Source: Apricaphanius iberus (lineage: Eukaryota > Chordata > Actinopteri > Cyprinodontiformes > Aphaniidae). Taken from it: DNA of 64,000 bases. The stretch's first letter is position 1; each line of letters begins with the position of its first letter. This document shows, piece after piece, positions 24,543 to 37,309 of the stretch. The stretch covers positions 124,001 through 188,000 of the forward strand of contig JAPXFQ010002842.1 of NCBI GenBank assembly GCA_028564705.1. The letters run 5' to 3'. Made by a program: the position numbers and the translations under genes. Below the pieces are notes generated by a model. It was not told where the DNA came from. It made no database searches and saw nothing but the letters and a program-made list of their open reading frames with translations.

Positions 24543-24785
24543 AACTCACAGAGATTACCTAGCTTATTATTCAACAACCCAATGATGAAAACATATCTAA
24601 AATGTTCTGATCTAATTTATTTGTTATAGTTTGAGAGGTAAAAACATGGTTCTATGGAGGCGGTCTTAAAACCTAAATTAGAAAATAACTAGACTTTTAC
24701 CTTTGGACCAATTTCAGTCGTGGTTTTTTAGTCAAACAAACGACCACCCTCCATCATCTCGGATCTTTTCTACCCCCTCGCGTTA

Positions 24786-25325
<540 letters not shown>

Positions 25326-25689
25326 TTAACTGATCTCAGGAGCTCAGAAGATGGACAGATATGAAGGAACTTTGCAACAAGAAGCTAAACTCTGGAAATC
25401 AGATGAAGTGGCAGAAGCCCTGTGTCTGGACTGACTCGCTAATGTGTTTCCCTTTTATCCTTCAAAACAACCACTTCATATACAGAATCAAACTCTTTCA
25501 ACATTTAACATTTTCTATATAAAATCATTTGTTTTAATAATACATAGAGGTGTGAATGTGTGAGGCGCCGTTTGTAAAGGAACAGATCAACAGCAGGGAT
25601 TTGGACTGTTCAGTAAGGAAAATGGGGTCCTATTTCCAAAGTCATATTCATGTTATTTATTCATTTATAAATGTCACAGTTTCAAGCTA

Positions 25690-26290
25690 CATTTTTAGTT
25701 TGAAGCCAAATATTTAGCTATCTAGCCAAACTAGCAAGCAAAATATTTAGCTATCTAGCTAAACTGGCAAGCGAAATATTTAGTTTGAGGCTAAATAATT
25801 AGTTTGAATGTTCATATTCAGCTTGAAGTTTAATAGTTAGCTTAAAAAATATTTAGATATCTAGCTAAACTGGCAAACTAAATATTTAGTTTCAGGCAAT
25901 ATTTTTGGCTTGAATATTAATCTTTATCTTGAAGTTTAATAATTAGCTTTAAACTAAATATTTAGCTATCTAGCTAAACATTTAGGTTAAGCTAATAACT
26001 AACTAAACTGGCAAGCTAAATATTTAACTTGAAGCTAAATACTTAGCTATCTAGTCAAACTAGCTAGCTAAATATTTAGCTATCCAGCTGAACTGGCAAA
26101 CTAAACATTTAACTTGAAGCTAAATACTTAGCTATCTAGTCAAACTAGGTAGCTGAATATTTAGCTATCCAGCTAAACTGGCAAACTAAATATTTAGTTT
26201 GAGGCTATATATTTAGCTTGAATATTAATATTTATCTTGAAGTTTAATATTTAGCTTGAAACAAAATATTTAGCCATCCATCTAACCCGG
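25690..26290 (+). repeat. irregular repeats of AAATATTTAGCTATCTAGC
   Basis: About 600 bp in intron 4 built from variants of TATTTAGCTATCTAGCTAAA, CTGGCAAGC and TTAGCTTGAA. Spacing is uneven (30-110 bp) and each TTTAGCTA is partly palindromic. No coding potential. Confidence 0.75.
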
Positions 26291-26299
26291 CAAACTGTT

Positions 26300-26900
26300 T
26301 AACTCATTTAACATTTTTGCAGCTGTTATTTTCACATGCGTGTTTTACAGTTTATATTCTGCTAACTTGCAAGATGTTAAAAAATTTTTTCACAACCTCA
26401 CATGCAAATTCTCTAAATACTTTAATATTTGTTAAATTATCCTACAATATTTTTTTGCACATTCTCGTCCGATGATATATTCCGAGTTTTTAAAACTGCA
26501 CAGTAGCCTACTGTTGTTTTATAATTTTATCCTTGTACATATAGTTCTTAATTCTTAAATTCTGTTTTTATATTTTGTCCTTGTGAATGTCTTATTACAT
26601 TTCTGCAGTTACAGCTAAATTCTCCCCCCTTTGCGGGACAAGAAAGGATTGTTCTATTCTTGTACTGTTTACTAAATATTTAGTTAAACTGTGACACGAC
26701 TTTGAAAAATGAACCCCATTTGTTTTCACTTAAAACATTTAAATAACCCACATTTTCCCCCGTTTGTTGTCACCTTTGACCTAGTAATGTACAGTCTGGC
26801 TGAAAAGGATATGTCGTAGAAAACACCTTGAAAGCAGGAAGTTTGCACCTGTTTCAAGACGACCAAACCTTCTGAAATGACGAGGGGTTGAGGTGAGCGA
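26300..26900. other. intron 4 remainder
   Basis: AT-rich; nothing recognisable. Confidence 0.4.
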
Positions 26901-26925
26901 CCCCCGCATGTCTGTTTATCCCTAC

Positions 26926-27101
26926 CTGAGGAAGGTGTACTCCTCCTGCTGCAGCAGCGACCACAGGGAGCCCAGCTCTGCTCTGGAGTAGCTCCTCTCT
27001 CTGATCTTCAGCTTCTCCCCCCACAGTCTGGACAGAGAGCTGCTGTTCCCTCCTCCTTCCTCATCCTCACCATCCTCAGCCAGACCCAGAGAGTTTCTCA
27101 C
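26926..27101 (-). CDS. dipk1c: dipk1c exon 4
   Basis: Codons 160-217 plus two bases of codon 218 (176 bp, phase 0 to phase 2). The acceptor is CTCAG and the donor GTAGGG. It encodes VRNSLGLAEDGEDEEGGG, then a Ser- and Gly-rich loop, RLWGEKLKIRERSYSRAELG and SLWSLLQQEEYTFLR. The LWSLLQQEEY block is conserved in the family. In DIPK1A/B an EF-hand-like insert precedes this block; here the loop is acidic but shows no canonical EF-hand ligand pattern, as in other C paralogs. This is the least conserved part of the protein. Confidence 0.92.
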
Positions 27102-27175
27102 CTGAGGTCAGAGGGAGACGAACTGTAGAGTTGCTCGGGAAGCATAAAAGGGATTATCCAGCTGAGATGACTCAC

Positions 27176-27229
27176 CTCCAGGGTGGCGTAGAAAACCACG
27201 TCCAGAGCCGACAGCTCCTCTCCGGCATC
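27176..27229 (-). CDS. dipk1c: dipk1c exon 3 (54-bp micro-exon)
   Basis: Codons 142-159, 18 residues (DAGEELSALDVVFYATLE). It is too short for usual ORF finders. The acceptor is CCGGCAG and the donor GTGAGT, both phase 0, and skipping it would keep the frame. It encodes an acidic linker followed by a helix in the kinase N-lobe, matching the MPEAELLLMVAGEV block of the human protein. It is separated from exon 4 by only a 74-bp intron, which supports constitutive joint splicing. Confidence 0.88.
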
Positions 27230-27239
27230 CTGCCGGACA

Positions 27240-28220
27240 CAAATAATGGGAGTCATTTTAAATTCCTAAATATTCCAAAATGTTTGTGTTTTCAGGGATT
27301 TTATGAGTTCAATCAGATCAAAAAAATGTTAAATAGTGAACTGAAAGAACAATAAAAGATGATTTCAAAGCCTTATTACAGTAAATGTCTAAATAATGTG
27401 GTAAAAATTTACTTCCCTAATTGAAACTCAGTGTCACTGAGTGCAAGATTTAACAGATTCTCTCCATCCAACCTGATGAAGCTTGAGCTTTTTTGCAAAG
27501 AGGAATGGATAAAAACCTTAAGTGAGTGGATGACCCGCTAGAGAGGAAGGTTCCACAGAGGCTGAATGCTCCACCCTAAAAATCATTTCCCTCCACTGCT
27601 TTGTGTCGGTCCATCATATCAGCAGAAACGCTTCAAGGCTCCTAAATCAGCTAATTGGAGGCCGGAGGCTAAAATACAAACTTTCTCAGGACGCTAGCAG
27701 TCCCTTGAAAACATCCCGCGTTGGTCCCACATTGGGCGCCATACTGTCACGGAAATAAAATAACCTCTTCCTTAAACAGGGAGTCCTTGAAGCGTTTTTG
27801 ATATTGGTCGTATTCAGATTTGTTCTTTTCACTTAAAGGAGTATTTATGAATGTCAAGATCAATTTACTTTCTACCTTATAGTCTTATGACTAGGATACA
27901 TTTTTACAGATTACCGATTTTTTGTTTCTTTTTTTGTTTCTGTGTTATTTTGAAGTATTTTATAACTATTGTGCAATGAACACTTTATATGTGAGTATAT
28001 AGTATGCAGTTATATACATTGTACCTTATTTTTGCCTTAATATAATGTTATATTGTTATGCCTTAAAGATCGATGGAGAAGTTGGTGAACTAAGTGAGCT
28101 GGCCTGAGTTTTCTATTCTGTGTTTATCCTTAATAGACATGAGCTCAGCCACAGTCTCAAGATCAGAACCTTCTTTTTTTTCTCCAAACGGTGCGGAATA
28201 AATCCTAGTAAACACAGCAG
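27240..28220. other. intron 2, no element recognised
   Basis: About 1 kb, AT-rich, without ORFs of interest or known repeats. Confidence 0.45.
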
Positions 28221-28227
28221 AGATCAC

Positions 28228-28431
28228 CTGGTAGTCCAGGATCCCCAGAGGCTCGTAGGAGGAGAAGTTCTCCAGTTTGGACTTGAGGATGACGAGGTTT
28301 CCTCTCCAGCGAGCCTCGATCACCTTCTTCCCGTTCTCGTAGTAGAGGCAGCGCTTGTACTCGACCAGGCCGCGGACGCACAGGTCCTCGCACATGTCCC
28401 CGCTCACCGAACCCTGGCTGAAGTCCGTGCA
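28228..28431 (-). CDS. dipk1c: dipk1c exon 2 (Cys-rich stretch and kinase-lysine region)
   Basis: Codons 74-141 (204 bp, phase 0 both sides). The acceptor is CTCCACAG and the donor GTGATC. It encodes CTDFSQGSVSGDMCEDLC, where several cysteines probably form disulfides in the ER lumen, then YKRCLYYENGKKVIEARW and WRGNLVILKSK. Lys123 in VILK sits where protein kinases place the ATP-contacting lysine, and human DIPK1C has the same VVLKSK block as I recall it. The exon stays GC-rich in an otherwise AT-rich neighbourhood. A non-coding ORF on the opposite strand covers it and is only a shadow. Confidence 0.95.
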
Positions 28432-28755
28432 CTGTGGAGACAAGGACGGAATCACGTTACGGAGCTAAGGTCTCCAAACGTTCCGTAAAAAACGTCATTT
28501 TTCCGTATTTAGAAACAAAACAACGCGTTCCGTATCAAAATAATAGGGAAGGCTGTTTGTTCCGTATTTCTGTCAGAAAAATGAACAAGGCGATTTATTT
28601 GTAACCGCACGGTAATATTGCCAATTTCCCAGTCTTGCTTTTTGTTGTCACCAATAAGATAAGCTCTCACTGCTGCTAGTAAGGAAGATGTGAACATTAA
28701 CTGTTTTAAGTCAAAGACGATTATTTGTTCAATATGATGTTTTCCTGAACATTGC

Positions 28756-29640
28756 ATACAGAAGGGAGGTGGAACAGCTGGTTCTCTGGTGCAGTCAGAA
28801 CCACCTGGAGCTAAAGCCGCTCAAAACTGTGGAGATGACAGTCGACTTCAGGAAGAGACCCCCCATCAACATCTCCTCTCATAATCACCAACAGGCCAGT
28901 CCCCACAGTAGAGTCTTTCAGGTTCCTAGGATCCACCATCACACGGGACCTGAAGTGGACCTCCCACATTGACTCTATAAGGAAGAAGGCCCAGCAAAGG
29001 CTGTACTTTCTGCGTCAGCTCAGAAAGTTCAACCTGCCTCAGGAACTGCTGATCATCTTCTACACAGCAATAGTCCAGTCTGTCCTCGCCTCATCCATCT
29101 CTGTCTGGTTCGGATCCACCACCAGGCAAGACAGGGACAGACTGCAGAGAACAGTCAGGTCCTCAGAGAGGATCATAGGAACCGATCTTCCCTCCATTGA
29201 GGACCTTTTCCGGGCCAGGGTCAGGAAGCGGGCCAGGAAAATCACCTCTGACCCCTCACACCCTGGCCACAATCTGTTTAGGCTCCTCCCCTCAGGCCGG
29301 CGTTACAGAGCGTTGTACGCCAAAACCACCCGACACAAGAACAGTTTCTTCCCCCAGGCTGTCGCTCTGATGAACTCTGAGTAGTCACAGAGTCTGAGTC
29401 CATTCACATGAACAATAAACTAAAACTCTGCACTGCTGTATATACTTACTGTACAATAACCCTGGTTTGGTGTATATATTATCCTTTATTATTTATTTGT
29501 ATTTATTTTTATTTCCGTTTTAATTTCACTTATTTAAGTTCTGTACTGGAGGAAAAAGTTTGCCGGAGTCAAATTCCTTGTATGTGTCAAACTTGGCCAT
29601 TAAAGCTGATTCTGATTCTGATTCTGATCTGATGAAGGAG
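28756..29640 (+). mobile_element. CR1-group (Rex1/L2-like) LINE 3' fragment
   Basis: It encodes the C-terminal part of an RT protein with one frameshift: NHLELKPLKTVEMTVDFRK, then FLGSTITRDLKWTSHIDSIR, KKAQQRLYFLRQLRKFNLP, LLPSGRRYRAL and FFPQAVALMNS, with a stop at about 29382. The 3' end is ATTAAAGC followed by (TGATTC) repeats to about 29635. 5'-truncated, in intron 1, antisense to dipk1c. The exact clade within the CR1 group is not certain. Confidence 0.82.
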
Positions 29641-32600
29641 GATTTGTACCCCAGAGAAACGGTTGTTTGTTCACCTTAACCGTAAAATCTAAAACTTTTA
29701 TAAGAATATTGTTCTGCTATTTTGTTTTAAAGCAGTTTTTTTTTCTCTTACAGGGTTGAAGATTTTAGCAAACTAGTCCACATTAGCTGGAGTTTGGAGC
29801 TGCATATAGCAGGAGAAAAACAAGATATTCATATATTTTTTCAAGACAATTATACATTTTTTTTTCCAAAAAGATAATAAAAGGTTGAATTTGACGACGT
29901 GAAGTTGATGATAAAGCAATAAAATAAAGGTCTGACACTGATAATATTTATACGAGCAAAAAAAGATTTGAGTGATGTCACTTCCTGGTTGCTAAGGAAG
30001 TTTAACCGAACAATTATTTTTGAAAAGTGGTAGATTTGTATGTTGAACAAGACTGATGGACATGATTACATTTTTTCTGATGTCTCTAATTAAGGCTAAA
30101 GAAGAAAAAGAAAGAGTTACATAACCAGAAAACAATTCTGGTTATTGTCTATTTACGTTTATATTTAAATAACTAATAAGCAACTCTACTAAATTAGCTG
30201 ACCTCTACTCATCAGAAACCCATAAAACTTTAAAAACCAAAGATTTTAAAACAAGTTTGTGTGTCATAACACGAAACAATGTAGATTTTTTAATTTATTC
30301 TTTTGAGATTTATTTTTAGTGAACATTTTTGTAGTAAACCTGTGGCACACAAAGGGGACCAAATTCAGAGAATCACAGTTTTGCACATTTACAGTCTTCA
30401 TATCCTACAGTTTTTCCTACATGAGGACAATTCATCATATAAAGGAAAAACTGTTTGTTTCTGTTCATTTTTGTTCATGTTTCCTCATTTTAAAGGCTTC
30501 TAGAACTATTTCATTCTGTTTTTTAGGGTAGGAGTCCAACTTTTGTTAAAGGAAAGCCTTTTTCTGTTTCTGTAAAAAAAAAAAAATTTGAAGTTAACCC
30601 CAAAAATATTTGCATTAAATATTTCTAAGTAAATTCTGCTGCTGTGATATCAAGTACAACTTACTTGCCAGGATCAAGTAAAATGTACTTAACTGTAAAT
30701 GTAACATTTGCAAAGAAATCAAGTCAACGTTACTTAATTATATTTAATTTAGCAGTTTGTGTTTATTGAAAGTAGATTTAATTTCCCCAAACACAAAAGT
30801 AGGTAGTTAGGTGGAATTGAACCAGCACCTTCTGGATCACAAGCCAATGCTCTATTAGCTACAGCCCACCTAACAAGTCGGATAATTATTGTGAATCACT
30901 CACTACTCCCAGATCTGGAATATTTTTTCTCAAATATCTCACTGAAACAATAATTAGATTGCAGCATTCAAGTTTAAACCGAAAACATTTCAAAATGTAA
31001 AAGTAAACAATATTCTACGTTTTTCCTCTAATTTCCTTCTGAACATCAGCAGAAATATAAGCTGCTAATTCTTTGCAGTGTGAGGAAAACGTCACTAAAA
31101 TCATCTACTTTTTCCTTTTATTAATCTAGTGATTTACATACTGATATGATCAGCTGTTTTTAACTGATATTTATATTCACACAGACATATTTTTTATTCC
31201 AAAACCCCCTTTTTTTTTTACATCTGATACCAGCAAAATACGTCCCAAACCGACTGACGCTGCCTGAACTATCTCTATGTGTAAAAAAAAAAAATAACGA
31301 AACGAGAAACACCGCACTTTGCTTTTCAGATTAAAATCTGCTTCATATTTTTAGGTGGATTTGCTGTGACTAAAATATAAAATCACCAGCACTAATTTGA
31401 GCTACTAAATAGATTTTATCAATTAAAACGTTATTGGACATAAGAAATGTACATCTTAATAATTATTCTGAGTGACGTTTGTTACCACTATGAGCAAATG
31501 TCTAATTATTGCCACTCAGGGTTCAAGATTTAGTTGCTTACTAAAAGCAATTACCTCAAAATCGACCTAAATACGGAACTAAATACAGATCATTTCCAAA
31601 CTTCTGCTGTATTTTGAGGAAATAAATTGCTCTACATGCAGTAAGATTTCTGTACTTTGAACATAAAATAAGAATCATTCTCTTTTATCAACATAAAATT
31701 GGAGTTTTTAACTAAATTTATGTTCACTAACTCTGTAGAGGTCTGTCGATTTATTAATTTAAACGAATAAAACTGAAAACGTAAAGTAATAGTCAATAAC
31801 TAAAGTATTTAAGTGGCAGTGAGTAAAATACGTTTAACTGTGAAACGAACAATCTTAATCACACTGAAATCAAAAATTAAAAGTAGAAGAAAACAATGAA
31901 TTTGATTTTTGAACAATTAAAAATTAAAGTACGTTGTTCTGGTTTACTTATAATATCTTTCATGTAAGTTTTTGCTATACTTTTATACATTAGTGACTCC
32001 AACACATTATTACCTAATTCTGTGTACTTATTATTTTAATTCCAATCGGATCCCAAGCTTTTTTTAAGTATGGTTATTACATGAATAAATTGTGTAAATT
32101 TTACTTGAGATTTCGTACTTTCCAACTTAAACTTGATTTTACAGTGTATAAATTACATGAATTAATGGGATGGATTTTAATATACCACAAAGTCATTGTT
32201 TTCAGCTCAATAAACAGATAAGTGTTTTAATTGTTAATTTATTTCTGTGTATTTAATGTAGGGGAGGTGTCCGGGGTGGATTTGATGAAATACATCCTTT
32301 GCTTTTCTAACATCTTCCAAATTTCTCCCAGCTCCTCTTCCTTCTGGGAAGAACTGAAGATGGAGGTCTTGTGACGGAACGAAAACGCGGATCTGAACGC
32401 ACAGGTCCGAGCATTTAAGCTCCTGCAGGCGTGAAGGATCAGGATCATCCGGGGATTAGCGGGATAATCCTGGATCTGCCCGCATTCCTACACAAACATC
32501 CGTCAGCGAGGAGCTGAGAGACGTTAAACCCTGCAGAGACTCCACCTGCTGCTGCTGCTGGTGGAGGAGGAGGAGGTGGGAGGTGGAGCTCACATGTCAG

Positions 32601-34386
32601 CAAAGCTCAGAGCTGAGGGTCAAAGGTCAGAAACCTGAGTCGAGCTTCAAGAGTGCAGGAAGCGCAGCAGACGCCTTAATCGTTCTGAGATGCAGATAAA
32701 AGCCGAGCGATGATGATGACGATGAGGAGGAGGAGCGCTTCTTCATCCTTCAGCGTCTCACGGCTGATTGGTTGAAGTGGGAACTTTAGATAGTGGTTTT
32801 CCTTTGTTTCAGGGGGAGATAAATCTACAAACACGGACGGATCTGATGATCATTTTATTATCTGCTGTTCATCATCTACACCTGAATTCATGAAAGTTAA
32901 TATTCCCTTTACATCCGTATGATAATAAAATGTCTTCTCTTTACGAACATGGTAAAATGATGCAGAAGAAGAAACCGTTTACGTTTTTATTGTGGATATT
33001 TCTGCCTCAGATGAAGGTGAGCAGAACAGCAGGTCATTTTTATAACTCACTAGCTGAGTTTCATTTACAAATATGCGCAAAACTTTGTCGATATTGTCTA
33101 AATATGGAAAAAACACAATTTCGCAATGCGTTGTTTCCAATAAATATAAAACTCAATTTAAATAAAGTTTTCACGTGATAAGTCATGAAGAAAAAATACG
33201 ATAAATGTGAACATTTACGGTTAATATATTTCAAAAGCACAAACAACAACTTCCGACGTCATCGCAGCTTTTTCACTCGTAATATCCGGTTGTTGCTCAT
33301 GTAACTCGCGGGATGCGAAAAATGTGTTTCCATTGCTGTTTTGGGAAATAAATACATTTCGATACGCTCGGAAAACCACCGTCATCCACGAAGTTTTTCG
33401 AAATTGCCGCGTTTCCATTTGCCGGATTTATTTTCGCAACTTCAATTTGCGCAATTTCATGGGTGATGGAAACTTAGCTACTTACGGAGACGCAGAGATA
33501 ATTTTTTTTACTCTTAAATTATTATTCCGACAGTTTTTACGACTCGCCGTCCTCAACAGACTGCAGAAGTATTCACACCCCTTACACTTTTCATTTATTT
33601 GTCATTTATGAAAGCTTTACGTGACAGAGCAGCAGAAAGAAGCACTCTGTTCTGCAGAACTAAATCATTTAAAGTCCTCTAACAGCTACTGGACCAGCGG
33701 GACTGAAGAAGGAAACTTCCAGGCCACGAATTTATCTTTATTCCCTCAGTTTTTCTTGGATCGCTGAATGGTTTTTTTTTAGAGAAATTCAGTAAATCTG
33801 TAACAGGAACATCCGGCCTGGAACTAGCTCTTTGTTGAATCAGTCGGATCGCCTCTCTCTGATAACATCTGGGAAATCTGGCGTTCCCCTCCCAGACCGC
33901 AGAGTGCTGACGGAGCCAACCGGTCCGAGGAGAGGAGGTGCTGAGAGGCGGAGGAGATCGTCCCCCCGCCTCCTGTCGGAGATCCTCGTGGTTCCTGTTG
34001 TCTCTCGTCACCACCGCCTTCAAAGGCTCCTTTCACCAGACGTCCTCCAGACGGGGGGGTGTGGGAGTGTGGGGGAGCAGGATTCGTTAAAGCCAGAACG
34101 TTTCACTTGCTCGTCTTCATCTGTACCGGATCCTTTCCATCCCCCTCATCCTCCTGATCCCTCATTCTAAAATATTTATTGCTTTCTTTTTTCTCAGCAC
34201 CATCAGTCCTCTCATATCACTGTTCTCATTACGATAATGCCTCAAAATGAGGCGTTGGCCGGCGAAGCAGCGAGGAGGAGGGCTGGGTGTGGTCTGCTAG
34301 TGCTCGAAATTGTTGACTTCTGCAGACAGAACGATGCAGAGCAATAGCGATGCGAGCTCCAGCACCTCAGAGGGTTTTATGATGAG
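29641..34386. other. intron 1 segment, AT-rich, no gene
   Basis: Mostly AT-rich single-copy-looking sequence. It becomes GC-richer at 32330-32780 (with GGAGGA runs) and at 33840-34090. 33240-33480 has mirrored TTTCCAT/GGAAA motifs of a type seen in fish MITEs. I find no exon with both splice signals and a recognisable product. Confidence 0.45.
30801..30874 (-). pseudogene. tRNA-like sequence (tRNA pseudogene or SINE head)
   Basis: The minus strand reads GTTAGGTGGGCTGTAGCTAA... with an A-box-like GGCTGTAGCTAATAGAGC, an anticodon-arm-like TTGGCTTGTGATCCAG and a B box GGTTCAATTCC, closing with CACCTAAC. The ends pair. Loop lengths are imperfect, so an active tRNA is unlikely. Confidence 0.5.
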
Positions 34387-34990
34387 CAGTGTTGCCGCAG
34401 TTACTTTGAAATAGGAATCGGATTACTGACTATTGATTACTCCTTCCTAAACATAATTTAGTTACTTTACTGATTATTTTATGTTAAAAGTAACTACGTT
34501 AGATTACAAGTTACTTTCAGTAGCTGCCAATAACACTCCCCACCGCCTCAACATTATTGGAAGTTAATTTTAACGGTAAGGAAATATCGTTGACACCAGC
34601 ATCAAGCTGCGTCTTTGCGACGTACTTGCTCACTGCATGCACTACTGGAGAGTTCCACTAGGGGGAAGACTTCGATTACAGAACTCTCAGACTCGAGCCA
34701 AACAAACATGGCGACCATAAAGGAGCTAATCAGCTGTTTCGGGTAAGACAGAAAGACGGCAGCAGTGTTGTTGAAGGTATGGAAGACCACATTTACAGCT
34801 ATTGTTGCTAGTTTTCCTCCCGCTTTTGCCGTCATGTACCAAATATATATATTTTTTCAAGAAAATTACAAAAATAGTAACGCACAGTGGCTTGAACAAG
34901 TATTTTAATCTGATTACCTGTACGGAAATAGTAATGCGTTAGATTAGTCGCTACTGAAAAAGTGGTTATATCAGGAGTAACGCTCTACTA
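34387..34990. mobile_element. MITE-like (CAGTGTTG...AGTAAC motifs)
   Basis: It starts CAGTGTTGCCGCAGTTACTT and carries repeated AGTTACTTT/AAAGTAACT motifs on the left. The right part has ATAGTAACGCACAGTGG, AATGCGTTAGATTAG and GGAGTAACGCTC. This is the layout of a widespread fish non-autonomous DNA transposon. The right terminus is eroded. Confidence 0.55.
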
Positions 34991-34999
34991 AGTAAAGGA

Positions 35000-36839
35000 A
35001 TCACTGCGTGTGAGTTTCCAACTGCAGCTCCCTACAGAGTTGTAACCAAGACTGAGCTTGTTTTATACTCCACAGCGGCTGGATGGCTCATGTCAGAAAT
35101 CCAGGCTGAGCTCGATTCAAATCCAAGTTCAGGGTAGAGTTTTAACCTGAGGAGGGTACTCCACTAACAGTTTTTGGTACAAAAATATATATTTTTACCC
35201 AGGATACAGATTATACGACAACATTCCCGTTTTTTGTTTCAAATCGCGGGTGAAAACGACACTGCGTTTTACATGACAGAGCGAGCGATCTGATCACGTT
35301 GAAAACGGTGTAGTACATATCCCAGGCCTTTAGATGGCAGTGTCTCCCGTTTATGCTTTCCCTCAGTTTCAGTTGACCAGGAAATGAGTTGAAGAATGGC
35401 AGCGTACATCGTAAGCAGCTGAAAATGACGTCATTTTTTTTCGAAAGTCCCCGGCGTTCCGTTAACGTGACAATATATCAGAATTCTCACCTCTGGAAGC
35501 CGTTTTCCGAAGGTTTTGCTTTTACGCCCCACAGCGCGTGTAAACGAACGAGAAAAACCTTCGTTTTACTGAAAAACGTTGCTTAAACTGCCTCTAAATG
35601 CACAAAAATACCAAAAGTAATGACGAGACATTTACACAGCAGTATTATACACTCATTTATACAGTTTATCAGCAAAAAAAAGTAGAGTTTGGGGGGGGAA
35701 TGTTGCACTTCATAATGAAACTGAAAAGAAGTATTGGCAAAAAAATACAAATTTGCATTGGAAAGTATAATTGCAACTGAAAATATGAATTTTGAATCTT
35801 AAATAAATGTAGTGAAAATGTCTATACTGAATTCCTGTAATGTTGAGTTTAATTTTAAAGTACTTTAACTTGGAATTTTTGTTTCACTTTTTACACAGAA
35901 ACTTTCTCTACATTTATTTTCTGATTGAAAATTACAATTATAACTGCAATTTATATTTTCTGTTTCATTTTAAGCTGCCATTGTCCTGATGTCACATTTT
36001 TAGTGCATTCTTCTTCCTCCCTGAATTACAGATGAATTTATCATAGTTAAACATAATTAATCACTCTCTATTGTATACTGGTTCCCTCTGTGTTTGTCTG
36101 GGTCCATCTTTGGTTCCGTCTGGGTCCATCTCAGTCCGTCTGGTCTAGTTTCTTCCTGCTCCCAGCAGCTGCTTCCTCCCATCAGAGCCGTCCAGCTGCT
36201 GTTTCCAGATGTTTGGCAGGAAGCCGGATTGTTCAGGACCGTCTCCGTCTGCAGGGACCAAACCAGAGAGATTCTGGTTGTGGATCTGATAAACGGAGAG
36301 CGGATCAGGCTGGTTTTTCCTCAGGTTTCCTCTGCGATTTTACAGAAATCCTTGTTTTGGTCCCCAGGATAAAAGGTAACGGCTTTGAAACCCAGAAATC
36401 AAGAATTCTTCCTTCTTCCCACCCTTCCTTCCTACTGTATTCCTTCTTGTCATTCTCCAGATTTTTACCTTAAGCCCATTAAAACAGGAAACTTAAACTC
36501 TTCTCCTCCTCCTCTCGTCTCTGTTACCTTCCCAGCAGACTCTCTTTCCCTCCGTAGGTCTCGTTAGAGGAGAAAGCCGGCCTTTGTTGCCCAGCTCTAC
36601 ATTCCTTGAAGCCGACCAGCGGAGGAACATTAAAAACCGCCTTAATGACATTCCTGTGTTTGCTGACTGAGCACAGAAGCTTTGACCGACCGGGCGTTCT
36701 GTTGAGGAAACCAACGAACGCCTTCTCTCTGAGCCGAGAAGGTTTTATTGAGCCTGGAACGTTTTACTGGAAACCATTAAATGAAAGCGCTTCTGGATGA
36801 AGGGAACAGCCGTCCTCCGCTGATGGAAGAAACAGAGTT
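35000..36839. other. intron 1 segment, no gene
   Basis: It contains a weak tRNA-like patch near 35085-35140 (B-box-like GATTCAAATCC) and GC-richer sequence at 36090-36600. Nothing else supported. Confidence 0.4.
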
Positions 36840-36842
36840 TAA

Positions 36843-37010
36843 ACGATACCGCTTTTTTCAAATCGATACGATACCGATACTTGGATCTGAGTACTTTCTA
36901 ATGCAGAGTACCAATGCCGATAGTTCTACCACACAAGAAAATCCAATGAGTCAGGAAACATGTTTTATTTTCTTCTCTGCTTGTTACAACAAATGATGTT
37001 GATTTAGATG
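36843..37010 (+). mobile_element. hAT-like MITE end (GATACCGATACTTGG family)
   Basis: It contains ATCGATACGATACCGATACT and TTGGATCTGAGTAC, then ATGTTTTATTTTCTTCTCTG. The same blocks occur, reverse-complemented, at 57040-57287, and partly at 49680-49802. The family's outer terminus is CAGGGATGCAA, seen in the 57-kb copy. Confidence 0.6.
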
Positions 37011-37309
37011 AAAAAACAAAAATTTAATTCAAATGACCACAAAAATAAAATTTCAAGCGAAAAATGACAATTTTCTGTTAAATTATTGCAGTTTCCACAT
37101 TTTAAGTATGAGTTAACTTTAACCGTTTATTGCATTACCTTAATGTTGGCCAGGTTAATGGTACCCCATTGTAGCCTACAGACTGCTGTTAGCATTATAT
37201 AAAGAGAAACCTATTTTTATAGTCAACACCTTAGCGACCAGATGCTAACAGCATTTTAGTTAATATAGTTAGTTTTAAAAGAGTTAGTTTTCAAGCTAAT
37301 TTTATTTTT

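Noticed and set aside
35085..35140. tRNA-like A and B box words
   Set aside because: Only the B-box-like GATTCAAATCC is convincing, and no fold or tail supports a tRNA or SINE.
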